Part shown: positions 1 to 7,755 of the stretch, piece by piece | Numbering within the stretch: the first letter of the stretch is position 1 | Layout: each line of letters opens with the position of its first letter | Assembly (NCBI GenBank): GCA_964468345.1 | Contig: CAYXVZ010000024.1 | Coordinates: 1-64,000 of the forward strand | DNA length: 64,000 nt | DNA from: DALYLB01 sp964468345 | GTDB taxonomy: Bacteria; Acidobacteriota; Blastocatellia; RBC074 | Direction of reading: 5' to 3' | Translations under genes and position numbers: made by a program | Notes under the pieces: generated by a model | The model's database searches: none | What the model saw: the letters and a program-made list of their open reading frames with translations, nothing else | What the model was told of the DNA's origin: nothing

Positions 1-1
1 G

Positions 2-1201
2 ACCCTGGCGCAGGCCGAGGCCGCGATTCGCGCCGCCGAAGGCCGCCGCGTGCAGGCCGGTCTGATGCCGAATCCCGTCATCGGCTATCAGGCCGAAGAA
101 CTCGCCTTTCGCGCCATCGGAGAGAAAAGCGAGCATCTCGGATTTATTGAACAGACCATTCCGCTCGGCGGCAAACTCGGCAAAAGCCGCCGCATCTTCG
201 AACAGGAGAAAGCGCAATCCGAACAGGAAGCGGCCGCGCAACGGCAGCGCATTCTCAATGCCGTTCGCATTCTCTATTACCGCGCGCTCGGCGCGCAGCA
301 ACTGGTAGAGGTGCGCACGCAACTCGCATCGCTTGCGCGCGAAGCGGTCAAAATCACCGGCGAACTCTTTAACGTCGGGCAGGCCGATCGGCCCGATGCC
401 GCGCAAATTCGCATCGAGGCGCAACGCGCGGAACTCGACCTGGTGATGGCCGAGAACGATCGAGATCAGGTCTGGCAGGAACTGGCCGCGGTGGTCGGCA
501 ATCCGTTTCTGAAGCCCGCGCCGCTGGCCGGGGAATTGGAAAAAGGTTTGCCGGCGCTGGATCAGGCCGGGATGCTGGAGCAGTTGCTGGCAAACAGCCC
601 GGAGATCAAACGAGCGCAGGCCGCCGTCGAACGCGCAAAGGCCGCGGTGACCCGTGCCAAGGCTGAGAATGCGCCCGACCTTTTTTTGCGCGGGGCATTT
701 GGTTACAACCGGGAATTGCTCGAACGGGAACTCCCTACCGTACGCCGCACGGGGCCCGAGGCATCGATGGAGATCGGCCTGCGCATTCCGCTCTGGAATC
801 GCAATCAGGGCGGCATCGCAACGGCGGGCGCGGAACTCGAAATGGCCGAACGCGAAGTGCGCCGCGTCGAACTGATGCTGCGCGCCCGCTTCGCTTCCTC
901 GTTCCGCACCTATCTCAACGCCCTGCGTGTGGCGACACGCTATGAACAGCAGATCGTGCCCGAAGCGCAGGATGCCTATAACACGTACCTGCGAAATTTT
1001 CGCGGCATGGCCGCCGCCTATCCGCAGGTGCTGATCGCGCAGCGCACGCTGTTTCAGGTTCGCGCCGAATACGTCGAGGCGCTGGTGAATACCTGGCAGA
1101 ACGCGGTGCTGTTGCGCGGCTATCTGCTCAATGGCGCGCTCGATGCGCCGGGCGGGATGACCGCTGAATCCGGAACGGCCGCCAACAACGAGAAGGAGTA
1201 A
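2..1201 (+). CDS. Outer membrane efflux protein, TolC/CusC family (5' end outside window)
   Basis: The reading frame is open from base 2, so the gene begins upstream of the window; the GTG near position 50 is internal. The visible 399 residues are almost entirely amphipathic helix with long heptad-like stretches rich in Ala, Glu and Arg, and contain the 'LMPNP' turn and 'IPLWNRNQGG' turn typical of the two structural repeats of the outer membrane efflux family. Such proteins form the trimeric outer-membrane channel of RND or ABC export pumps. The next gene, a copper-type multicopper oxidase, starts 2 bp after the stop, so the two are probably cotranscribed and the pump is probably a Cus-like heavy-metal exporter. 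The membrane fusion protein and RND pump would lie upstream, outside the window. Confidence 0.9.
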   Translation, partial: TLAQAEAAIRAAEGRRVQAGLMPNPVIGYQAEELAFRAIGEKSEHLGFIEQTIPLGGKLGKSRRIFEQEKAQSEQEAAAQRQRILNAVRILYYRALGAQQLVEVRTQLASLAREAVKITGELFNVGQADRPDAAQIRIEAQRAELDLVMAENDRDQVWQELAAVVGNPFLKPAPLAGELEKGLPALDQAGMLEQLLANSPEIKRAQAAVERAKAAVTRAKAENAPDLFLRGAFGYNRELLERELPTVRRTGPEASMEIGLRIPLWNRNQGGIATAGAELEMAEREVRRVELMLRARFASSFRTYLNALRVATRYEQQIVPEAQDAYNTYLRNFRGMAAAYPQVLIAQRTLFQVRAEYVEALVNTWQNAVLLRGYLLNGALDAPGGMTAESGTAANNEKE

Positions 1202-1203
1202 GC

Positions 1204-2889
1204 ATGAAAAACATTAATTGGATGCGAAGGAAGTTTTTGCAGGCGTCGAGCCTGTTCGGCGCGGGCGTTGTTTTGCATTCGACGGCTTCTGCCCAGCACG
1301 AAGGCCACCAGATGCCGAAGCCGAAACCCGGCAAACCGGCCACGGAGAAAACCGCCCCGCCCGCGCATGATCACGCGGCGATGAAGGCGCAGCCCGCAAC
1401 GCCGGGCGAATATGTGCCCGTGCAGACGCCGGATCTGCCGAAACTGGAATACACGATGGAAGACGGCGTGAAGGTGTTCAATCTGCGCGCCGAGGTCGTC
1501 GAGACGGAGTTTCTGCCCGCGTCGCATATGGGCCCCGCGCGAAAGGTCTTTGCCTGGGGCTATAACGGCAGCGTGCCCGGGCCGATGATCGAGGTGGTCG
1601 AAGGCGATCGCATTCGCGTCATCTTTGAAAACAAACTGCCCGAACCGACGACCGTTCATTGGCATGGCTTGGAAATCCCGATCGAGATGGACGGCACGCC
1701 GTATATCAGCCAGCCGATGATCGAACCGGGCGGCATGTTCATCTATGAATTCACCGTTCGCCAGCACGGCACGTTTTTCTATCACTCGCATGGCGCGATG
1801 CAGGAGATGATGGGCATGATCGGCCTGTTCGTCATTCATCCCAAAACGCCGCACACGCCGCGTTGCGACAAAGATATCGGCATCATCCTGCAAGGCTGGG
1901 CCATTTTGCCGAACAATCCGGTGCCGAATACTTTTGCGATGGAATTCAACTGGCTGACGATGAACGGCAAGTCCGCGCCCGCGACCACGCCGCTGATTAT
2001 CAAAAAGGGCGAACGCGTTCGGTTGCGCCTCGTCAATCTCGGCATGGATCATCATCCGATTCACCTGCATGGACATCAGTTTTATGTGACCGGCACCGAA
2101 GGCGGTCGAATCCCCGAGAGCGGATGGTATCCGGGCAACACTGTCCTCGTGGGCGTCGCCCAGGCCCGCGATGTCGAATTCGTCGCGCAGTACGAAGGCG
2201 ATTGGATGATTCACTGCCATCTGCCGCATCACATGATGAATCAGATGGTTTCGATGGTCGGGCCGATGGCCATGTCGCACGGCAGCGGCATGCAGACGGG
2301 CCTCGGCATGGAAGAAGGCATGGGGATGCTCCGCCAGGGGCACGCCCTCAGCGAGGATTTCGGCCCCGGCATGGGGCGCGGCATGGGCATTACGACAGCC
2401 GAGACGAATGTCTCGAACCTGGTCGGGCAGGCCGCGCAACATCAGGGCGAAATGTATTCCTGCCCGATGCATCCCGAGGTGCGGTCGAACAAGGAAGGCA
2501 AATGCCCGAAATGCCAAATGGCCCTGGTCAAACAGACTCCGCCCGAGATCTTCGCTTGCCCGATGCATCCGGAGGTTGTTTCGACTAAAGCAGGGAATTG
2601 CCCGAAGTGCAATATGAAGCTCGCTCGCAAGCCGCAAACGAAATCCTTGACCGAGGAAGAGCGGAAAAAGGTCCCCGGCTATCCGCAGGACATGATGATG
2701 ATCATGGACGATGAAGTCGCAAAGCCCGAAACATGGGGCCTTGCGCCGGGTTGGACGGCCTCCATGATGGGGATGATGACCCTCGTTCGGGTTTTGCCGG
2801 AGGATAAATACAACACGATCATGGCGATGATCAAGGAAGGCAAGAAGCCCGCGCCGAAGGCGACGCACGAACATAAACACGGCGAATAG
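1204..2889 (+). CDS. Two-domain multicopper oxidase with Tat signal and two C-terminal heavy-metal-binding motifs
   Basis: Protein of 561 aa. A twin-arginine signal (MRRKFLQ, residues 7-13) precedes a His/Met-rich linker. Copper ligands are clear: HWHG (152-155), HSH (194-196), HPIHLHGH (284-291) and HCHLPHH...M (337-348), with Cys338 as type 1 ligand and Met348 as probable axial ligand. Only about 130 residues separate the HWHG and HPIHLHGH motifs, so this is a two-cupredoxin-domain enzyme, not the usual three-domain CopA/CueO form. Two repeats of the CPMHPEV...CPKC type follow (about 418-439 and 450-471), resembling the heavy-metal-binding domain found in Cus/Cop proteins. Likely a periplasmic Cu(I) oxidase or metal-detoxifying laccase. 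An AAGGAG ribosome site lies inside the end of the upstream efflux gene. Confidence 0.92.
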   Translation: MKNINWMRRKFLQASSLFGAGVVLHSTASAQHEGHQMPKPKPGKPATEKTAPPAHDHAAMKAQPATPGEYVPVQTPDLPKLEYTMEDGVKVFNLRAEVVETEFLPASHMGPARKVFAWGYNGSVPGPMIEVVEGDRIRVIFENKLPEPTTVHWHGLEIPIEMDGTPYISQPMIEPGGMFIYEFTVRQHGTFFYHSHGAMQEMMGMIGLFVIHPKTPHTPRCDKDIGIILQGWAILPNNPVPNTFAMEFNWLTMNGKSAPATTPLIIKKGERVRLRLVNLGMDHHPIHLHGHQFYVTGTEGGRIPESGWYPGNTVLVGVAQARDVEFVAQYEGDWMIHCHLPHHMMNQMVSMVGPMAMSHGSGMQTGLGMEEGMGMLRQGHALSEDFGPGMGRGMGITTAETNVSNLVGQAAQHQGEMYSCPMHPEVRSNKEGKCPKCQMALVKQTPPEIFACPMHPEVVSTKAGNCPKCNMKLARKPQTKSLTEEERKKVPGYPQDMMMIMDDEVAKPETWGLAPGWTASMMGMMTLVRVLPEDKYNTIMAMIKEGKKPAPKATHEHKHGE

Positions 2890-2897
2890 AGCAGCAT

Positions 2898-2937
2898 CTC
2901 TTATTGGTCATTGGCCAATGAGAAATGAGCGATGATG
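2898..2937. repeat. Short imperfect hairpin centred on CATTGGCCAATG
   Basis: An imperfect inverted repeat just after the multicopper oxidase stop, centred on a perfect 12-bp palindrome. No T-run follows it, so it is not a classical terminator. It may stabilise the 3' end of the mRNA. Confidence 0.5.
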
Positions 2938-2940
2938 TAG

Positions 2941-3032
2941 AGAGAGTCCGGAATAAACAAAAATAATGGAACAGACGAATGCTTCTATCGCATTCCGTTT
3001 GTTTCATTATTTTCGTTTGTTCCGAACTCTCT
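2941..3032. repeat. Long hairpin element, AACAAA/AATAATGGAACA type (family C)
   Basis: Left arm starting GGAATAAACAAAAATAATGG at 2950 pairs with the right arm ending at 3023 (TTCATTATTTTCGTTTGTTCC-like); the pairing extends outward through AGAGAGTCC and GAACTCTCT. The sequence after it (GTTTTGGTTGCGGCTTCGCC, 3038-3057) recurs almost identically after a related hairpin near 38155. It sits between two genes that converge. Confidence 0.75.
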
Positions 3033-3142
3033 TCATTGTTTTGGTTGCGGCTTCGCCACTTCATGCACCTGTGGTAATACTATCCAAAAGTTGTTTGCTC
3101 TAAGCGTGGGGCTGCTGTGACAGGCGGCGATCGGTTCATGAA

Positions 3143-4060
3143 TCAGCGTTCCCAGGGAGCGCCCTCCCGAAAGCTGGCTTTCAAGAACTCCACGAAGATG
3201 CGGACTTTCTCCGGGACGTAACTGCGAGATGGATAGAGCGCCCAGGCCGCGGCGTCGTCGAGTGCAGCCGTCACTTCGTATTCCGGGAACAGATCCACCA
3301 AAGTCCCTTCGCGCAATTCCTTCCCAATCACCCAGCGACCTTGCAGGATGATTCCCATGCCGGCCAGCGCGCATTGCTTGAGCGCCATCGCGTTGGATGT
3401 GCGCAGGAATTCGTTGATGGCGACCTCCTGGCGAGCGCCTTCCCGGTCTGTGAATTTCCACGTGTTTCGACTGAAGCCCGACAGCGCCAGCAGCAGGCAA
3501 CGGTGTTGTTGCAACTCGCGCGGGGTTTCAGGACGGCCATACCGTTTCAGGTAAGCGGGCGAAGCGCAGACGCTTGAGATCATCGGGCAGAGCTTGTGCG
3601 CGATGAGCGTTGAGTCCGGCATCGGCCCGACGCGGATCGCGATGTCGATGTTTTCCGCGATCAGATCCAGCAGCGAGTCCGTCCACAGCAATTCATAACG
3701 CAGATCCGGATACATTTCAGAAAACTCCGGCAACAGCGGCGTGATGTTGTGTTCGGCAAAACTGACCGGACTCGAGATTCGCAGCACGCCTTGCGGCCGA
3801 TGGTTGACCTCGGAGGCCAGCAACCTCGCCCTGTTCAGTTCCTCGACCAGCGGTTCCACGCGTTCGAAATAGATCTTTCCCGCTTCCGTCAGGCCGATCT
3901 TCCGCGTGTCTCGTTGAAAGAGACGAAGATTCAATTCGCTTTCGAGCGCGGCGATCGTTCGTGAAATCGTTGCCGGGTCGACGTTCCGATCCCGCGCGAC
4001 CGCCGCGAAATTTCCGCGGTTCACACACTCGACAAAAATAGCGAGGCTTTCCGTATTCAT
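3143..4060 (-). CDS. LysR-family transcriptional regulator
   Basis: From the ATG at 4060 the protein is 305 aa, the usual LysR length. The N-terminal winged helix-turn-helix is clear (FAAVARDRNVDPATISRTIA..LE..L..RLFQR), followed by a periplasmic-binding-like effector domain. An in-frame extension to 4159 exists but has no homology-like character and would run into the divergent gene's promoter region, so I prefer 4060. It is transcribed away from the short-chain dehydrogenase at 4195; this divergent arrangement is classic for LysR regulators that control the neighbouring gene. The HTH resembles the CrgA/PA0477-like subgroup, often linked to redox or quinone responses, but the effector cannot be read from sequence. 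Confidence 0.93.
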   Translation of the reverse strand: MNTESLAIFVECVNRGNFAAVARDRNVDPATISRTIAALESELNLRLFQRDTRKIGLTEAGKIYFERVEPLVEELNRARLLASEVNHRPQGVLRISSPVSFAEHNITPLLPEFSEMYPDLRYELLWTDSLLDLIAENIDIAIRVGPMPDSTLIAHKLCPMISSVCASPAYLKRYGRPETPRELQQHRCLLLALSGFSRNTWKFTDREGARQEVAINEFLRTSNAMALKQCALAGMGIILQGRWVIGKELREGTLVDLFPEYEVTAALDDAAAWALYPSRSYVPEKVRIFVEFLKASFREGAPWER

Positions 4061-4194
4061 TCTTGCAGGTTTCGCAATGGTGATTTGCAGTTCAGTGTCT
4101 GTTTCGGCTCTCTGCATTCCAGTATATTCCGCTCCGTCGACGAATGAGGCGACAAACAATGAAGAGAAACCAGATCAACGACAGGAGGAATGTT

Positions 4195-4905
4195 ATGGAA
4201 CTCAAGCAGGCAACCGTATTTCTCACCGGGGCGAATCGCGGCATCGGTCGCGCGTTGGCGGATGAACTCTATCGCAGAGGCGTCAAACGCATTTACGCCG
4301 CGACCCGCAAACCGGAAGACATCCAGGGGAACGAGGTCATCGTGCCGGTCAAACTGGATGTCACCGACCGGCAGGCAGTGAAAGCGGCGGCGCAGCAGGC
4401 CGGCGACGCGACGATTCTGATCAACAACGCGGGCGCGCTTGCGCCGGGCAGTTTGCTGGATGCCCCGCTGGAATTGATCGCGCGCGATCTCGACACGAAT
4501 TATTTCGGCACGCTGAACATGATTCGCGCCTTTGCGCCCATCATTGAAAGCAATGGCGGCGGCGCCGTCGCGAACGTGCTCAGCGTCGTTGCGCTGGCCA
4601 GCATGCCGGGCCTCGGCGGATATAGCGCCTCGAAAGCGGCGGCCTATTCAATGACGATGGCGCTTCGCGCGGACCTGCAACCCAAAGGCATTCGCGTGCA
4701 CGCCGTTCTGCCGGGGCCGGTCGATACCGATATGGCCTCGGAAATAACGCTGCCGAAAACGAGCCCGCAGGCTGTGGCCGCGGCAATTCTGGACGGCATT
4801 CAAAATGGCGTGGACGATATTTACCCCGATCCGATGTCCGATCAGATCAGCCGCACCTGGCTCGCGAATCCGAAAGAACTCGAACGCCAGTTCGCCGCGG
4901 CCTGA
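4195..4905 (+). CDS. Short-chain dehydrogenase/reductase (SDR)
   Basis: A 236-aa classical SDR. The cofactor loop TGANRGIG is at the N-terminus, NNAG in the middle, and the catalytic YSASK (Tyr-x3-Lys) follows the Ser-containing strand; the 'PGPVDTDM' segment after the active site is also typical. I chose the ATG at 4195 because an AGGAGG ribosome site lies at 4183-4188; an upstream ATG in the same frame at 4144 has none. NAD(P)H-dependent carbonyl/alcohol reductase activity is expected; the substrate is unknown. Probably regulated by the divergent LysR gene. Confidence 0.93.
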   Translation: MELKQATVFLTGANRGIGRALADELYRRGVKRIYAATRKPEDIQGNEVIVPVKLDVTDRQAVKAAAQQAGDATILINNAGALAPGSLLDAPLELIARDLDTNYFGTLNMIRAFAPIIESNGGGAVANVLSVVALASMPGLGGYSASKAAAYSMTMALRADLQPKGIRVHAVLPGPVDTDMASEITLPKTSPQAVAAAILDGIQNGVDDIYPDPMSDQISRTWLANPKELERQFAAA

Positions 4906-4953
4906 TTCATCATCGCCGGCATCGCGAATGATTTTCTCGAGAGATTGTATATA

Positions 4954-5002
4954 GAATTCAAGAAAAAGAATTTCATCCACGAAGTCACACGAAGTCACAC
5001 GA
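4954..5002. repeat. One-armed hairpin remnant, identical to the left arm at 52357
   Basis: The 38 bases 4954-4991 (starting GAATTCAAGAAAAAGAATTT) are identical to 52357-52394. At 52357 they form the left arm of a complete hairpin; here the right arm is missing. A CACGAAGTCA unit is also tandemly repeated here. It looks like a decayed or partial copy. Confidence 0.75.
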
Positions 5003-5205
5003 AGAAAACCGATATCGCCCTCGGGGCGAAGCCCAAATCGGCATCTTCGTCCGTCACAATAATGCCGCGGGAAGCAAAAAATATTCCTGAATCTGGCATT
5101 GAGAGGGGTGATGCAGGCATTTCTACAAAGATCTTTCTCCGCTGGAGCGAGAAGATCATCCCGTACATTGAAGCGAGACTGAATCAAAGCGAACCCAACT
5201 GGTGA

Positions 5206-5301
5206 CAACGAAGAAATCAAAAGGCAAAAGGCAAAAGGATCGACCTTGAAGCCTCTTTTGCGAGATAAGGTTCGTACTTTTGCCGTTTGATTTCTTCGTT
5301 G
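5206..5301. repeat. Long hairpin element, ATCAAAAGGCAAAAGG type (family D)
   Basis: The left arm from 5206 (CAACGAAGAAATCAAAAGGC) pairs with the right arm ending at 5301 (CCGTTTGATTTCTTCGTTG). The motif GGCAAAAG is tandemly repeated in the left arm. Single-arm relatives occur near 29893 and 58185. Confidence 0.75.
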
Positions 5302-5849
5302 CACACCTCTGTATGCATAGAAAGGAAAGCTTCAATATGGCCGAAAACACAGGATTCACACCCGCGCTGGGAAAACTTCACGCTTGATGAATCTATTCGC
5401 GCAGAAGCGCTCACCGCTTCTTCCAAGCGGGACCAATCACTTTCAAATAACTCAATGCTCATACATAACCGGCTTGCGGAGTAAGTGCCTGGTTATTGTG
5501 TTAGAAGCAATCAGACACGTAAGTTACTTTTTCATTTTTCCTGCCATCCTGTCTACGTTGCGTAAAAATTCGCAGTTATATTGAGGAATATCGTCCTGGA
5601 CGCACTGCATGAAGAATATCCAGTAAATAGTTCTTGACTAGAACTAATAACATGGCCACAATCAGATTGAAAGAAAAGTCCTACGAGATTTGTAGGACGC
5701 AGTGATCGTTAAGGTCATGTTGTATCCCCGATTGTTTCCCAATTTCCAATTCACGTGCCCGCCAATTAGTCGTTCAAAAATCTGCCCCTTGTATTAAGCG
5801 ATGAAACTGCTCCTGGGATAGGTGTGCCCCGAAGCCGAGCCCATGCGCA

Positions 5850-7694
5850 GTGAAGTCAGCAGGTTTTTTTCAAATGGTGACTCCCCTTTTTTTGCTCTTC
5901 ACATTTCTATCGGCTTTTCACATCTCATCTTTACAGGGGGAATGGCTGTATAGCACTTCACCCATGAGTCTGTCGGTGCGTATTGAGCCGCAGGAGCAAA
6001 CACTGGACTTGCTCTACAATCAGGCGATTCGATATTTAGAATCCAATCAATTGGAGCTGGCTGTTGCGGTTTTGGAAACAATACAGAGCCGTGATCCAAA
6101 TTTTAAGGACGTAGCGACGAGGCTTGATATTGCCCGGAAAAAGCTCGTCCTGAGACAGCGCGGCGAGCAGTTAAGAATCGAATACACGCGAGCGGTCGCA
6201 GCCCTGAAGGTGGAGGACTGGCCTAATGTGATCGTCTCATTGGAACGGGTTATTGAAATCAATCCACAGTACAAGGATGCGAATGCGCTGCTGACGATGG
6301 CGAGAAAAAACAGCGAGGCATCCAGGCTTTATGATGAAGGAATTCGATTGCAAAGCCAGGGCGATTTAAAGGGGGCCCTGGATCGCTTCCGCAAAGCCCA
6401 GGGAACGAACCCGGCCTATCGGGACCTGCGCGAGTTGATGCCCAAACTGAATGCACAACTGGATCGCATCAACAAAGACGCGCAGGTGTTGTATGTGGAA
6501 GCGATGAACCAGATGCAGGCCAAAAACTGGGACAGCGCCGTCACGACCCTGGAAAAAATTCAATCTCTCTCTCCCGGATATTCGGATGTGCAGGCAAAGC
6601 TCACGGAGGCCAATGCAAATCGGTTGGCGGATGCCAAGCTATCGAACGTAACGCGTCGCCGCCTGGAAATGCTGTATCTTTCAGCCGGCCTGCTGGCGTT
6701 GATTACGCTTCCGCTGGTTGGATTATTGATTTTCTCGCCGGTCAGCCGCGCAAAAGCTCTCGCGCTGAGCAGAAATTATGCTGCCGCGGTCGAAATCTAT
6801 GAAGCCGTTCTCAAAAGCACGCCCGGGAGGATGGGGTTGTATAAGGAACTCGCCGATTTATATGTACTGCTCAATCGGCGAGACAAGCGGGCATTACAGA
6901 TCTACAAAACGGTTCTTCAATTCGATCTCAAAGCCAAAAAGCGCGACGAAATCGAAATGATCGTCTCTCAGAATTATATGGGAGAGGAAGATATCGATAT
7001 CGACAGGTTGCAGGGACTTCATCTCGGAACGCCTCGCGTCAAAACGATGAGTTGGACGGAACACCTTGAAGCCTGTCTGACGGCAGTGGAACAGTTCGAT
7101 AATGCAGGCCTCGATAATGCACTCGCCCGCGCGGCAATGGATCTGAGCCATCCGGTGCTGTTGACGCAGGTGATTATGCCGATGATGCAAACCATCGGAC
7201 AACAGTGGGCAGAGGGGACCATGCGCGTGAAACACGAACATATGGCCTCTGCCACGGTCCGCAACTTTCTCGGCACGCTCATCGAGTCATATACGCCGCC
7301 GCCCGATGCGCCGGCGATCATCGTCACAACACCTAAAGGGCAGTTGCATGAACTCGGGGCCCTGGCGGCCGGCATCGTCGCGGCTTCGGAAGGATGGCGC
7401 GTTCTCTATCTGGGCCCCAATCTGCCCGCGGATGAAATCGCGGCGTCCGTCAAAAAGATGCGCGCCAAAGCCGTCGCTCTCAGCTTGATCTGGCCGGATG
7501 GAAATCCGGACGTCGATGCCGAGATTCAGAAATTGCGGAAGCACCTCGGTGTTTCGGTCGCATTGATCGTTGGCGGACGGGCTGCCGAAAGCCATAGCGC
7601 AACACTGAACGAAGTCGGTGCGATCCGAATCCACTCGGTTCACGAATTGATCAGCTTTCGTGAAATTCTCGAAAACGTCCGACTGAAATATTGA
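5850..7694 (+). CDS. Membrane-anchored TPR protein with C-terminal CarH-like cobalamin-binding (putative light-sensing) module
   Basis: A 614-aa protein from a GTG start (an ATG at 5874 is an alternative). Residues 8-28 are a hydrophobic signal/anchor, about 50-250 are TPR-like helical repeats, 274-296 a clear transmembrane helix, then another short TPR stretch and a C-terminal cobalamin module. That module has a helical cap followed by a Rossmann-like domain. In the cap, Trp453 is followed after nine residues by Glu463-His464, matching the Wx9EH signature described for AdoCbl photoreceptors of the CarH/LitR group. In the Rossmann part, GQLHELG (His500) matches the lower-ligand loop (E/DxHxxG), with Gln replacing the usual acid. 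No DNA-binding domain is present, unlike CarH. The topology puts the first TPRs and the cobalamin module on opposite sides of the membrane if the N-terminal segment is cleaved. The next gene encodes PYP-like domains, 61 bp downstream. Confidence 0.82.
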   Translation: MKSAGFFQMVTPLFLLFTFLSAFHISSLQGEWLYSTSPMSLSVRIEPQEQTLDLLYNQAIRYLESNQLELAVAVLETIQSRDPNFKDVATRLDIARKKLVLRQRGEQLRIEYTRAVAALKVEDWPNVIVSLERVIEINPQYKDANALLTMARKNSEASRLYDEGIRLQSQGDLKGALDRFRKAQGTNPAYRDLRELMPKLNAQLDRINKDAQVLYVEAMNQMQAKNWDSAVTTLEKIQSLSPGYSDVQAKLTEANANRLADAKLSNVTRRRLEMLYLSAGLLALITLPLVGLLIFSPVSRAKALALSRNYAAAVEIYEAVLKSTPGRMGLYKELADLYVLLNRRDKRALQIYKTVLQFDLKAKKRDEIEMIVSQNYMGEEDIDIDRLQGLHLGTPRVKTMSWTEHLEACLTAVEQFDNAGLDNALARAAMDLSHPVLLTQVIMPMMQTIGQQWAEGTMRVKHEHMASATVRNFLGTLIESYTPPPDAPAIIVTTPKGQLHELGALAAGIVAASEGWRVLYLGPNLPADEIAASVKKMRAKAVALSLIWPDGNPDVDAEIQKLRKHLGVSVALIVGGRAAESHSATLNEVGAIRIHSVHELISFREILENVRLKY

Positions 7695-7755
7695 CTTCTC
7701 CATGAACGAACGGCTTGCTCTTTGAATAAGCAGAGCGCTTTCCAAGGAAGCTAAG

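Larger units (their letters stand above)
4906..5849. other. Gene-free stretch of about 940 bp with repeat remnants
   Basis: No convincing gene. Small open frames here have no ribosome sites or protein-like composition, and several are translations of repeats. It holds a one-armed CACGAAG-type remnant (4954-5002) and a complete hairpin (5206-5301). The rest (about 5310-5849) is lower in GC than its surroundings and I see nothing definite in it. It must contain the promoter of the sensor pair that follows. Confidence 0.6.

Noticed and set aside
1120..2880. A 586-aa antisense frame over the multicopper oxidase
   Set aside because: The plus-strand gene has every copper-ligand motif; the antisense frame is His/Arg-rich and resembles no protein.
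4945..5205. Small plus-strand frame starting in the CACGAAG remnant
   Set aside because: Its N-terminus is a translation of the dispersed repeat and there is no protein-like continuation.
5850..7694. Methionine synthase or corrinoid methyltransferase subunit
   Set aside because: No methyltransferase domains, membrane helices are present, and the helical cap carries Wx9EH instead.
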